Of a stretch of DNA of 64,000 bases, positions 1 through 12,908 are shown piece after piece (position 1 is the stretch's first letter; every line of letters begins with the position of its first letter). The position numbers and the translations under genes are program-made. The DNA comes from Chrysomallon squamiferum. Taxonomy: Eukaryota; Mollusca; Gastropoda; Neomphalida; Peltospiridae. Below the pieces are notes generated by a model. That model did not search any database and was not told where the DNA came from. It saw only the letters and a program-made list of their open reading frames with translations. The stretch covers positions 21,064,910 through 21,128,909 of the forward strand of contig CM022667.1 in the NCBI GenBank assembly GCA_012295275.1, in the 5' to 3' direction.

Positions 1-3000
1 AGTGAAAGATTTCTTTTTTATAGTGCAGTGGAAAACATTTGTTGTGTTATAATGTTATTTTAATTATAATAAACATAATAATTTAATACTGTTGACCCTT
101 GATTTCTTGGTCCTTGTTTTTCCAGATTTTGGGAAATATCTAATCAGGAAAATTCACAAAATTTGTTACCTCTAGGTATTATTAAGTTTCCAATATTTTT
201 CTTCAGATATATTCTATTTGTTTACACTGTATGTTGTTCTTACATAACTCTGTACTAAAGTTTAATGATTTGATAAATTTTAGGTTAATGTTTACATTTG
301 CATTTACCAGACTGGTGTGTCAACGGAATATAATGAGCTGACATTAATCAGTGATATAAGCTATACCTTAGTGAAGAATTTCATCTTCTCCTCAAGATCA
401 TCATACTGCTCCTTCAACTGAAAATATCTTATCTGCATTTCACGGAACTCCTGCTGCATCTTTTCATTGGAATCTATAGAACATATCCAACAATTTCATT
501 AATAACTTCTCACATGACTGAATGAACAGTATTAAAAATCAGAAATTGAAAGTGAATAAAAACAAGATACATTTGTAAGAAACAGTTTGATACATTTAGT
601 ATTAATAGTGTTATGTACTCTGACCTCTTTCAGCTGCATATCTGTCAATAATGCTCCCTTTTTCACCAAGGTCTGATTTCAAAGTGGCTTCCAGTTGAGC
701 TATTTGAACTTTCAATGCATTCTCTCTTTGGCGCCATTCTCGTTCCCTTTCTAAGTCAAAGGCACTGAATAAAAACATTAAAAAGAAACAAGTTTAAACA
801 TTTATAAAAAGTGATTATGTCAATATCTGGAAAGTAACATCAGTGATACAACATATAGCCAGTGCAACAGATAAATTATTTATTGTTTTTTTTTATATAT
901 TTTGTTAGCTCAGTGAATTCTTCTTTTAAGTTAATAAGACAAAATTATAATAGAACCAGATTTATTGATTTAGCAAAACAGTATCTGACTTACCTGCTGA
1001 CAAGTTTTTCATTGGCTTCTTTCAAAATGTGATTTTCTCTTTGAAGATCCTGAACTTGTTCTTGTAACTTAAAAACAATTTAATAATCTTCTTGTCTCAA
1101 CATGCATTTGAAAATAATTATAACCATGACAAATAAAAGGATACAGATACCTCCATTCTTTTTTATTTCACTGGATTTTCAGTGTGTTTTGGGAGATTGT
1201 ATAACCTGTACTACTAATGTCAGTTTCAAGATCTTTCAATAACATAATAAACATGGTTTAAAAGAAATGAATTTATAGACAGTTTATGTTTATGAATGAA
1301 TAAAATAATAAATAATGGGTCAGTTTAGTTTAAAAGATAAAGAGGATCATGGATTAAATTAAATGCTTTCTAATAATGTATTAAAATGTATATATTTTGA
1401 CACAAACCTCTAGGACTTTCTTCTGAGACGACCGACTGTTCTCTAGCTCATTTCTAAAGATAAGTATTTTGTTTTCTTCTTCCTTCAACTGCATGTTTAA
1501 ACTTTCCATCTCAACCAGCAGCTGGTCATGACTTCGTTTCAGCACCCGTGTATTCTAATCAATATTAAACATTTCTTCAGTTAGCATTTCTAGAAAACTA
1601 TAAGCACATCAACATTCTGATTTACCATTAAAAGAAATACCCAAAAATGTTTTATGGAAATAACTGTGGAAAGAATAGCTTAAAATCTAAAATCAGAAGG
1701 ATATAAATCAGAAGGAAACAATTTAGTTATTGCACAGACAGTAATAGTAAAGATAATTTATAAATACCTCTTCCAAATTTTTGTATTTTTCTTCAAGGTC
1801 AGCAATGTGTGCAGACTTCTCCTTCACTGATCTCTGAAGTTTTATCATGTCCACATTCTCTTGCAGACTTACCCTGAAAATAAAAACAAATCATTTGTAT
1901 ATGGTAATTAAAATTAAAAAAATACTCTAACTTCAATTTATAAAATAAAAATATCTTACTTTTGTTCAGCTGTCATCTGTTGTTTAAGTTTCAAGATGTC
2001 TTCTTCAAATTCTGCTTCCCGCATTCGAACCTAGAAAGAGAAATACATTAGATGGCAAGATTATTATTTGTGGTGATTATATATAAATTTATATCACTTA
2101 TCTAGATATATATATATATATATATATATAGATAAGTGATATAAATTTTATTAAACTTTATTACTATTAATCTGTATTTATATGGAAACAGATTGAAATG
2201 AAATACATTAAGAAAAGTTAAATCAGGCAAGAAAAATGGTTAAGAAATACAGATAAACAAATTTCACACCTGTTCTTTTAATTCTTCTATTTCCATTTCA
2301 TAAACATTCAGTTTCTCAGAAAGCTCAGCAATATACTGTTCACTGAAAAAACAAAATTTTTAAAATTTTCATACTAAAAAATAAAAAACTGGTGTCATGC
2401 ATTAAAAAACAAAGTATAATGTCAGAAGTGAAACTGGAATAGGAAAGCTAATGATGAAAATCAAGTTTTGGTTTTGAAATGTAAGACAAAAGGCATATTA
2501 TTAATCTGAAATCTTAAATAATGTTAAACTAAAATCATGCAAAGTATCAGATTTCACGATCAGTTCTTTAACTGAACATTAACATATCAAAATACCACTT
2601 TGAATTGATATGAAAAACAAATCACCCTCCAAAACCTTGGGGCATATTACATATACACAATTAGGAAATATATTTATTTTAAAAGTTACCAAACTCAGTA
2701 ATAAATAACAGATCTGGTAACATGTACACATGAAATATTGTAAGTAGAAAAGAGAGTTCAAATAATAAAACTAATTTACTATTGTCTCTTATCTGAATGT
2801 CTTTCTTCCAGAGTTCCACGGTCATATCGTTGCAATGTTGGGCTATGAACTACATGGCTATAAAAACAGTTAAAGAGATTTAAATATTTAATGAGTAACT
2901 TAATTATGAAGTAACAATCTTTTCATCAATATCAAAATGATATCAAAATGATTATAATAATGAATGAAAAGTTCTGGTGCAAAAGATCACAATGCCTTCA

Positions 3001-4716
3001 TTAACAAACTTGAGATAACGGAATCAAAAAGGTAAATTTTTGTTAAAACTATTTTATTATTATACTTATTTCATAATTAACAAATTTAGGGAGACTATTA
3101 CTTGTAGAGTAAAAACATACCGATGGCTTAAGGCAGAAGGACCCATTACTCTTATATCTTTTCTAAGTCGTGGATCTGGTGACACAGTGGAGAGATGTTG
3201 AATACCCTGAAAATATGCACTATGAATTAATAATCAGCCAGTCAAATATTTAGTTTATTACATATATTAAGCTGCAAAAAAAGAAAAAAAAACCCAGAAA
3301 GTCTGCAAACGCAATCTTTATTCATTTTTGTATTCAGAAGTGTTGATGTGAACTGTTTTTAGTACTTACAGTATCTATTCGAGCCTGAACGTGAGTTAAT
3401 CCTGGTGGCATTGGTCTTTTTAATGCAGAGTCAAGCTGCTGTCTTGTCACTTGCAGCTGCAAAATATAAAACATTTGTCTGCTATGAAAATGTATTTCTC
3501 AGGTAAAATAGTTTCAAAATATAAACCATTTTTTATTTATTAAAATAATAGTAATAATAAAAAAATAAAAACAATAAATGATCCAGAGAAAAAAAAAAAA
3601 AAAAAAATTATAGAAAATAAATTTACCTTTTCCTTCAGCTGAGAATTTATTTTCTCAAGCTCACTGATTCTTGATTCTAATTCAGCAGTCCTAGCTTCTG
3701 TCTCAATATTAAGATTTTTTCTAACCATACCTAATTTAAAACATATATTGTAAACTAGAAATATCAAACAAGTTTCTGCAAAATATTAGTATGTTATGGG
3801 AAAAATTTCTAATAAACTGAGAACATTATTATTATTTTTTTAAATAATTTCTTTTTTTAAATTGATTTTTCTACCATTTTTATTTTATAAAAACTGTTAT
3901 TTAAATAAAAACCCAACAATTTCCTGATAACAAGGCTCAGTTTTAAAAAGTAAATATAAGTATGAAAACTGTCAGTACTATTCTTTATATAGTCATAGTT
4001 TAAATAATGTATTAAATTATTTATGACTTTAGTTATAATAATTTTAAATAATGTATAGTTAATTAGTCAATAAAATTTTATGAAATACCTCCATCAATCT
4101 TCTTCTTATCATTAACCAAGCGTAGAAGTTTTGTTGCCATTCTAAAATAATAACAAATGAATAAACAATTTGATAAAAATGATAAGTCAAATATATTATT
4201 ATTCACAAATACTAAAGAAGAAATACCAAGGAATTACAGAAAATGTATCATACAAAATGATATTTGCTTTATTCTAGGAAAACATTTTACCTTTTTATTT
4301 TGTCTTCTTGCTTCCTTGCATGTCTTTTCAAGATGATGTTCTCTTCATAAATTCGAAGATATTTGTCTTCTAAGTCTTCACGTTTCCATTTTGAAACCAT
4401 TCGGTGATTCTGCATAAATTTTTGATCTAAAAAACAGTAATAAGCTACTTTTATTTAAAGATTATACAATTATATTAAAATGACAAAAAATATTTTTTTC
4501 CACTTTAAATTTTCTTTTCTCTTTAGTATAAATATTGAATTCTCTCTTAATCAATGTTTTTTTTGTGTTTTTTTTTTATATTCTATAATTATAATGGTAT
4601 ATAGTAAAAATAAAGTAACGACAAACTAGGATAAAAAAAATACCTAAATCATAGTCTAAATTTTTTGGTTTCCTGTTTTCCATATCTCTGACTGGAATTA
4701 AGTCCTGATCCGCCAT
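1..4716 (-). CDS. RPGRIP1L: RPGRIP1L-like ciliary transition-zone protein, N-terminal 14 exons (partial)
   Basis: Fourteen coding exons can be joined in phase (445 codons): 4644-4716, 4291-4426, 4089-4141, 3627-3730, 3370-3456, 3121-3206, 2780-2857, 2270-2342, 1960-2030, 1768-1873, 1408-1554, 994-1067, 625-764 and 367-473, each with GT-AG borders. The start is the ATG at 4716 ([16 protein letters not shown]). Exons 2-3 carry the family's conserved N-terminal block, including [20 protein letters not shown], and exon 13 has the conserved [14 protein letters not shown]. The product so far is almost all coiled coil. In known relatives this region is followed by C2 domains and the protein scaffolds the NPHP/MKS module at the ciliary base; those exons lie beyond the left edge. 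The last donor is at about 366, and 1-366 is the next intron as far as seen. The paralogue RPGRIP1 shares the block; the single invertebrate gene is usually named RPGRIP1L. The assignment is firm, the symbol slightly less so. Confidence 0.93.
2085..2148. repeat. 64-bp near-perfect AT palindrome in an RPGRIP1L intron
   Basis: An arm beginning AAATTTATATCACTTATCTA is followed by an (AT)n centre and then the reverse complement of the arm. The block lies between exons 8 and 9 and could form a hairpin or cruciform. It may be a tiny palindromic MITE or an AT microsatellite grown inside a palindrome. Confidence 0.75.
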
Positions 4717-4800
4717 GATGTTTTCCTTTAACTGCTATTGCATCCAAATTGTTCTTTACTGACGTTCCAGTAGATTAAAATGAATTTTCACCGTTCTGGA
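4717..4800 (-). promoter_or_regulatory. Probable 5'UTR of the RPGRIP1L-like gene
   Basis: Directly upstream of the ATG the minus strand carries a pyrimidine-rich stretch ending in TTTCCAG at about 4796-4802, a plausible acceptor for an untranslated segment. A CpG-containing stretch at about 5160-5240 could be a non-coding first exon or promoter. No TATA box is evident. This is inferred from splice-like motifs only. Confidence 0.3.
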
Positions 4801-5636
4801 AATAAAAAAAATGCATTTAAGATTAAATATTTTCAGTGTAGATTTCATTTACCGTTTTACTCACTTCATATTTTCTTTACTTTGCTTTTTGAATACATTC
4901 CGATATGTAAACAGTAAAGCAACCTATGTTCATGGTTGCATGTTTGGACCTGTTTTGTTATTTAATGGCAGTATATATAATTATATTACTTATTTAAAAA
5001 AAACCCATTAACATACCAGCAAGATAAAAATATTCAAATATACTCTCCAGTAGTAATACATTTTCAAATATTTACTTTATTTTGATAATACTTTAGAAAT
5101 ATTATACAAAAATTTAAAAAGTATTGGTGCAAAATATTCATAGTTACGGGTATTACAGTAACTTAGGCTATCGTCGTACCGAAAACGTCCAGCGATTCCA
5201 AATGAAATATCCCGGTAGTAACATTACAGTGGCGAGAAGGTTGAAAGTCTTACACATAAAATAATTAATAAGGATACCACAGCTTTCATAATATTTTCAG
5301 TGGATTTCTTTTATTCTAGTTTGTTATTATTTTTATACTTTTGTTTATTTCTATAAATATGCACGAAAGATCACATCCAGAAGGGCAGTAACTCTTGAAA
5401 GGAAAACACGAATTATTTAGGCCGATTCGTTGATTCAGATGTAATACGTTCTTGTATCGGCCCACTTGTTAATTTCCCAGCAATAATTTCATAAAGTTAA
5501 TGCGATCAAAAGCATTTAACCACAGAATTCAAATAATTTTTGTTTTCTTCAGATCAATATTTGAATTATTTCCTAATTTATATTAAAATATTTTTGGGTT
5601 TTTTTTTCGTCCCAAAAGATAATCCGAAGTAAGGAA

Positions 5637-5700
<64 letters not shown>

Positions 5701-7785
5701 AATTATAATAATAAAAAAAAAAAAAAAAAAAAAAGAGGGAGTCTTGGAGAAACAGAATATTTCTAATTGTTTTTAGTGGGGTTTTTTAACGTTCTTTTGA
5801 TTGCCATTATCACTGAGAAGCAAGTAATAACACTGCAAACGTGACCAATAGTAGATGTCACAGATCTGTTTATAGTTACATCACAACTGAGAATCATATA
5901 AAACCAGACATAAGGGAGAACGAAATAGAAGAAGAAAAAGAAACTAAAATATTTCCTAATGAATTTCAAAAGAATGTTTTTCAAAACTGAAATTTGGACC
6001 CACTTGCTTTGTTATTTGGAACTTAACAAAAAAAACCCAGTAATTTAAATAAAGTGTCTAATGTATTGAAATATTTCCATTTGTTATAAATTTGTAAATC
6101 TCTAAGTCTTTTAGGTTTTTAATTTATTATTAATTGATAAAAAAAAAAAAAAAATGAATCTTTAAGCATCTTTATAATATCTCTGGCATATCCATTTATC
6201 ACTTGAGAAACAATTGTCTATATTTAAATAGACATAAATTTACTGTCATCCCCCATCTGCCGTGACTTTGAGAAACTCTCTCTAATGAAAACAGATAATA
6301 AAATTACCCAAATAAACTATGTTGCTGGGTATGTTATTTAGGATTTTTAGGTTTCTTATACATTTATTTTGTTTTTTAAATTTCTGTCAATGTGTAGAAC
6401 ATTGTAAATACATCAGCCAGTGACCATGTGAACTGTTTATTATTTTTCAATAGTAGTATTTTCATAATGTTATGGTGTCCTTTTTGTCATGGACCCCATT
6501 CATCTGAAAAGCTGGATCTGCCCCAGTGTTGGTACCAGTATATTGCCAAACACTCGTTTTCTGGATATGTGTTAACTTGAAGCATGTACTTGCATATACA
6601 CAGTAACGTCTGTTCAGAAACTGTTATGCAATTCAGAATGAGGTTTTTATTCATTCCAGTATTTTAATTATTTTGAAATGATAAAACCTTACCTGCCCCA
6701 AAAATTTCAAGTACTTCAGTAACTTCATAAATAAAAATATCATCATTCCCTTCCCTTTCCTTGAATTTTATAATGCAAAATACCATATTTTGTGTGAAAT
6801 AATGAGTAAAAGACAAAGAAGAAAGTGTTAAGAGAGTGATACAAAATGAGGATGTTCAGTTTGCTCAGAAGAGGAACTGTAAACACATTTTGTCAATTTT
6901 TATTAATACTAATAAATACTGGTAACAATAAATATGCACATAACTAAAAACAGAATTTTTGAAATTTATATTTCTGTTATTTGGAATAGAAGTCTTATAT
7001 TTTAATATAAAAGTTAAAATTTAATTTCCTGAGAGTTTAATTGAAGAAAAGAAAATGTTATAGAAATTGTATACATTACATTTTTTTTTATCTGAATCTT
7101 TAGGCATCTTCTTGTTACAACTTCAAATGTAACAAATATTATTATATTATTAACAATTACAATGAATACCAATAAACACACACATGTGTTAGAAAATATG
7201 ATTATTGTTATTTAGATATATTCTGATATTCATTTTAAAGGATAGTAAATAGTAAATTTCTAGTATCCAGAAGTATTCTCTGAGATACATATTACAGATA
7301 CATTTCTTTTTCTAGATAGCACTAACATCCTGGTGAATTGATTAATTCTGTTTTTAAAAAACAACTCAAACACATATTAATAAAAACATCTTTGTTTGTA
7401 AATATTGGTCAGCTTACATACTGGTAGATTGAATTGAATTTAGTTTTCTGATAATGAATATTATTATCAAGAATACACTGAAACAACCACTGGACAAATA
7501 CATACATATAGATACGTAGATAGATAGATAAATGATGATGGCTAAAATGAGGGAAAAATCTTTAATTAGATACTGCAAAGATTTAAATAATAAGAATAAA
7601 AAAGAAATCCTGTAATAATGAAACTGATTAAATAATAATGACAATAAATATTTAGCATGATATATTATCACAGTTTGCGAAGATTTGTGCTTGTTACAAT
7701 AATGATGTCACTAACACTGATTACATATGTTCAATGTCACAGTTATTACATGTAGTTACCAATCAACTGTTGTACCTCTTTTAAG
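4801..7785. other. Intergenic, AT-rich, no gene seen
   Basis: The stretch between the RPGRIP1L-like start and the 3' end of the next gene holds (AT)n at 5655-5692, poly-A runs near 5636-5655 and 5713-5734, and several short open frames of low-complexity hydrophobic composition. I see no exon with conserved character. The region just downstream of the stop at 7786 presumably includes the 3'UTR of the 477-residue gene. Confidence 0.6.
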
Positions 7786-10262
7786 TTATTTTAATCTTAA
7801 TAGTTTTGATTTCTGTCTCTTTGTACATTCAGTATCAGTGAGAGATTTTTTTCTATTTGACAGGTAAGTTTTTCCTGGTATAAGTAAATTTCTGCTACTT
7901 GGGCTGCTGGGTTTTGCTGGAGGCATTGGAGAAGGAGCCACACCTAGTTTTTCAAATTCTTTAATAACTGCAGGATCTAAATTATTTACAGATTTTGGTC
8001 TAAGATCTTTAGGCTTTGCTGAATTCTGTCCTCTACTGTAGGTCGCAAAACCAGACCTTGGACGTCCCATTATTAAATTGTTAGCATTTATTAATTTAGC
8101 ATTATGTTTTGCTTGACAAGTTTGACATATCTGAGTTGGAGGTTTCAGATACAGTTTTATTTCTTCTTCTCTGTCATGGCGCATGTGGTCATCATAAGAG
8201 GTTTCTTGGCAACTTCCTTCACACAACGGTTGTCGACACAATGTACATACATTTGACCTTATTTTCTTTTCAGGGCAGTCACCAACACATGCAGGCTGAA
8301 CACAGGTACTACAACACTTTCCATCATGTGCTTTTGCACTACTTTCATGTATTCGCCTGATTTGTTTGAGACGCTTTATCTCCCACTCTTCTGTTTCTAA
8401 CTGATTCTTCTCTATCTCTATAATTCTGTCTAAGAACTTTTCTAAAAGAATTTCTTTTGGTTTAGTTTTAATGATCTCTCTCCATTCATAGCTATGCTTA
8501 GCAATCAATTTCAAATCAAGTTTATTGAATGGTTCTGGAATAGGATTAATGAATTCATATGGTGGTATCTCAGAATTTTCGGCATCAAAATCAAATTGTT
8601 TTGGGTCTTTCTTGTCTACTGGAACATATATTGCATCTAGTTTTTCCAGTCTTATAAGTATATTTTTAGACTCTGGCTGCTTACTGCCAAAAAGGACATC
8701 CATTTCTCTGGATGTGTCATCATCATCATCTAGATCACTTGCTGTTTTGTCAGTACAACTTGCATTGTCATTATCTGGAATGCCTTCTCCTTTCTCAAAA
8801 TTGTCACCAAATGATAAAATAGATTTCCCTGGATCAATCAGGTTACTCAAAATTGATGGAGTTAGTGCATCAAAGTTGCCTTGATTTACTTCAGAAGCTT
8901 CACACTTCATGCTCCTTTGAGAGTTAGCTGTAGAAGGTCGAACAGGACGGTGAGATGCTGCACTGTAACATCTACTACTGCGTGGATCAGAATGAGATTT
9001 TCTAAAACACAGAAACAAATAGAGAAAATTATTTTAAAAATACAAATTTATGGTATTCATTTACACTGACAAAGTACAGATGAAAATAATATAAAATGTA
9101 TTTAAATGATTTGATCTCTACTCTTCGTATGTTTATAAATAAAAATATTTAAGTCTTATGTAATTGTTTTGATGTTAACTAAGAGTGGGCAGATTATGGC
9201 TTTTTTTGAAGTAACCACAGTAATTATAAATAAATTATCAATGAGTGTTTGATATGTACCTATCTTGACAAGTTAGAGATATTAGTTTTGATACAATAAA
9301 AAGTATTTCAATTACAGATAATGTAATAATCCATTGGGCCACTGATGAGGACTGATCTTGTGACTTACAATACTGATATACCAGTGACCCACAGCACTTT
9401 AAAAGAAACCACACAGGTAATGCAGACAAATTCTAAACATTTCCTCTTAACATATATGTTAAGAAGTACTCCAAATACTTTAAAGTTATGTGTACTGATG
9501 TTTGCTGTCCAACCTTAACTGAAAATCGAATGTAAGAGAAGAGCCATTTTTTGGCAGTTGTGACATCATACTACATAGATAAATTTGTTCTAATAAATGG
9601 GAGACATTCCAATTTATCACTGATGAAATTTCAAATAATCACCTTCTTCTCTTCCAGTTTCCACTTAAGGGTCGGCATCTGGTAACTGTGGTTTTTAATT
9701 CATTATGAGTTAGAGGTAGCCATTGTTTATTCTGAAATGCTTGTAAACTGGAGGTCAGATGTGCATGATATCCTTGAAAGATATCTCTATTCCCACTGTT
9801 CTGGCAGGGGCTGCATACCTTCTGAAAAATTATGGTAAATACAAAATGAAAATACAAAATGCATTTTACAGAATAAGTTTTGAGCTTCTTCCAGAAGTTA
9901 ATCAAATATTAAATAATACTCCTTTCAGAAAATATAACTAATGAAAAGACATTTTATATCATATGTTAAATTAAAAAAAATTAACAGAATTAATTGACTT
10001 TATTTATAAAATTAATGATTATAACAAACTTGTTTATTATCATTTCAAAAAAGAAAAGGTAGTAAAGTTGTGATTTTCAAGACTCGGAAGTGGAAATTTT
10101 ACATGGAATAAATTATCTGAAATGTCTATTTAGTTTATTATTTTCTACAATAAACCCAATTCGAATTTGTCCTCACTCATTACAGGAGTTTGTAATGCTT
10201 AAATGAATTCATTTCAGATGATTTTTGTTATTTGTGCTGCATTAAACAAATTACGCTATATG

Positions 10263-10293
<31 letters not shown>

Positions 10294-10815
10294 TTGTCAG
10301 AACAATATCATACCCAGAGGAAATATAGAATTATTTCATCTACTGTCAGGTGTTTAATCAATTTTCATTTGGAGGATTATAAATAATTTAGTGAGTAAGA
10401 TGATCAAAGACAGCTACAGATTAAAGATTAATTCAGTATTTTTTATTCTTATGGAGATGAGCATTGTGAGATATTTCTGTTTAATTCCTGTCAGACAGGA
10501 TACATTCAGGTTCTAGAAAACTTTCAATTTAAACTTAAAAACATTTAACACAATTCATTTGACAACAGTAGTTACCAGTTTCAAAACAGGTAAATTTGTA
10601 TACCAGTTATACTAAAAACTTAATAATAATTGTATTTTTAAAGAAATTGATTGCAATAATCTAATTTGGATATTGATGCCTTTGAAGAGATAACTAATTA
10701 TGTTCTTTAACTAACTTTAAAAATACAGAATGATGGAGCAAAATAAAAAATATTTTATACAAGTTATAAGTCTTACCTCAAAAGGTGACACTCGGAACTG
10801 ATTTCTTAGATTCAT
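7786..10815 (-). CDS. Unrecognised 477-residue protein with Cys-rich cluster, three exons
   Basis: Exon 1 is 10777-10815 (MNLRNQFRVSPFE), exon 2 is 9643-9821 and exon 3 is 7786-9001. All junctions are GT-AG and in phase (1434 nt with stop), which argues that the gene is real and complete. The apparent upstream start MFLCFR of the exon-3 frame is intronic; the true reading is R-K-S-H-S-D across the splice. Residues about 161-170 are a run of Asp (acidic linker), about 245-290 are Lys/Glu-rich and helical, and about 302-368 hold a Cys cluster (CCSTC, CVGDC, CTLC, CEGSC, CQTC) that looks metal-binding. A conserved-looking block with the core IMGRPRSGFATYSRG follows, and the tail is basic and proline-rich. 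I do not recognise the family; a nuclear or cytoskeletal/axonemal role is only a guess. It is transcribed towards the RPGRIP1L-like gene. Confidence 0.85.
9002..9642 (-). other. Intron 2 of the 477-residue gene
   Basis: Intron between exons 2 and 3, with donor AG|GTGATT and acceptor TTTTAG|AAAATC. A 63-residue open frame inside it (9238-9429) has no conserved character. Confidence 0.8.
9822..10776 (-). other. Intron 1 of the 477-residue gene
   Basis: Intron between the 13-codon first exon and exon 2, with donor GAG|GTAAGA and acceptor TTTTCAG|AAGGTA. It contains an (AT)n tract near 10260-10284 followed by poly-T. No nested gene is seen. Confidence 0.8.
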
Positions 10816-11160
10816 TGTCTACATCTTGCATTTGTTTAGACAGCCTCTTGAAACAGACCTATCTCAAATTTCATTTTAAACTTAGATATAAATACAGATA
10901 AATTTAAATTTAAGTTCAATCACAAGCAAATCATTTTAATTCTGCACATGCACTTATTTTGAGTTGTTTTAATTTGATGGACCTGAATAATTAGTTATTT
11001 TACATTAAAAATAACAAGATGTGTTAAAATAAGTTAATGCTGAAGTTTGGTGTAAATCTCGATGAAAATAACTTGCACACACACACACACACATACACAC
11101 GCACAGACACAAATCTTATGCAAGAGTATTAACTATATATGATATAATAGCTGTTCGACA

Positions 11161-11162
11161 CT

Positions 11163-11220
<58 letters not shown>
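11161..11220. repeat. (TC)n-(AC)n compound microsatellite
   Basis: About 40 bp of TC dinucleotides with one interruption, then about 17 bp of AC. Confidence 0.9.
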
Positions 11221-12849
11221 TTAAATAAAAATAAAAATAAAAATTAATAATAAAACAAAACTCGTTTCGAATAACGTAATAATTACTAACAATGTTTACA
11301 AAACATGCTGCGACATCCTAATAATTACTTTTAATCTTTTCTAAGATAACATCATTTCATATTAATTAACAAACTGAACGCTGTTTTTTTTTAACTCCTC
11401 CTGTTTAAATTATCCTATTGAAGAAGTTTGCATTTACTTTCATGTAAAATAAATACATCTTAAAGTAGTAATTGTTCGTTTCCAACGCAACAATGGCGAT
11501 AAAAAGAAATTCGACAAATGAACAACCATAATTATTAACAGGGCAATAAATTATTATTACAAATAAATAAATAAACAATAAATAAATTAGTAAATGTACA
11601 AATTAAAAATTCTATCTCATAAAAATGATGTTCCACACCTCAATAAAGAATTATTCAATTATCGACGATCGAATAAAACGTTTTAACTTTGTTCGGAAAA
11701 ATCCGCAGGTGCGAAGCGTAGTCAGCGTAAATACTCGTTGTTCTACCGGAAGTTCAGATAAGAATTAATGAGAGGTAAACATATCGATCATAACATAAAA
11801 AATGTGGTCGTCAACAGCACTGTAATTTATCAGGTCATAACATGTTGTCCAATCATTTATTCAATGAATAGACACGTTGTTGCAACGTCAGATCTTTTGT
11901 CAAATTGATATTTTTTACTTCTCGTCACTTCTAAGTTCATAAATAAGTTGCCATTTGCAATTACTAGAATTTCTATCAGTTACTGAACGAGTCTTAGTAG
12001 ATCATGCATTCACATTCAGAAAACAACAGGGATTTAGTTAGCTTATGAAACATTTGTTATTTTATATTTACAACTTGGTCGGTTTTCCATTACAGATAGA
12101 GCTCTACGATTATATTATCTGATCATTACTACATTAGTGATAGCTATTTTAAGTATTTAAGTTTTATTTTTAATTTTTTTTAATTTTTATTTTATATACC
12201 CCACCTCTTTTTTTTTACTTGTTAGATAGTCATATACATGTATATGTACAAATGTAATGTGGTTACGGTTCTTCTTTATATTCTGCTTATTGTTTATTTA
12301 TTTTATTATTATTTTAAATTATTATCATTATTATAATTATTAATAATTTATTATTATTATTATTTATTTTATTATTATTATTATTATTATTATAACTGAA
12401 GTTTGTAAATAAGTCAGGTGACACAGAAACACACATGGTGACACACTCAAATGAAAGAATTCCGATTGTTACCCCAGCTAGTTATCGCTCTAAATTCGTT
12501 TAATGGGGCTTTTATGGAAATACGGGCTTGGTTTTTCTGTGGATATTTTACGAAATAAAAAAATTATTTATTTTTAAATTTTATTATTGCTGACTCATTT
12601 TAAAAAAAAAAAAAAATAATAAAAAGTAAAAAAATAAAGTAAGAAATAAATAGTAGTAAAATGATAATAATAATAATAAAATAAGATAAAATAAAATCCC
12701 TAACAAAAAAGAAAAAAATAACAAAACAAAACAAAACAAACACACAAAAAAAAAAAAAAAAAATCCACAACAACATGCTGAAGGTACCGTAAGTAGGGCA
12801 CTCGCCCCGGAGCACCATCTTATATTTCATATTTTTAAAATATGAAGGA

Positions 12850-12856
12850 AAACTAA

Positions 12857-12908
<52 letters not shown>
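12850..12908. repeat. (AAAT)n microsatellite
   Basis: About 14 perfect tetranucleotide copies. Confidence 0.9.

Noticed and set aside
8525-8884. 119-codon plus-strand frame
   Set aside because: Antisense shadow of exon 3 of the 477-residue gene, whose splice phases and composition are convincing.
12600-12830. Phe-rich minus-strand frame
   Set aside because: Translation of A/T homopolymer and AAAT-type sequence.
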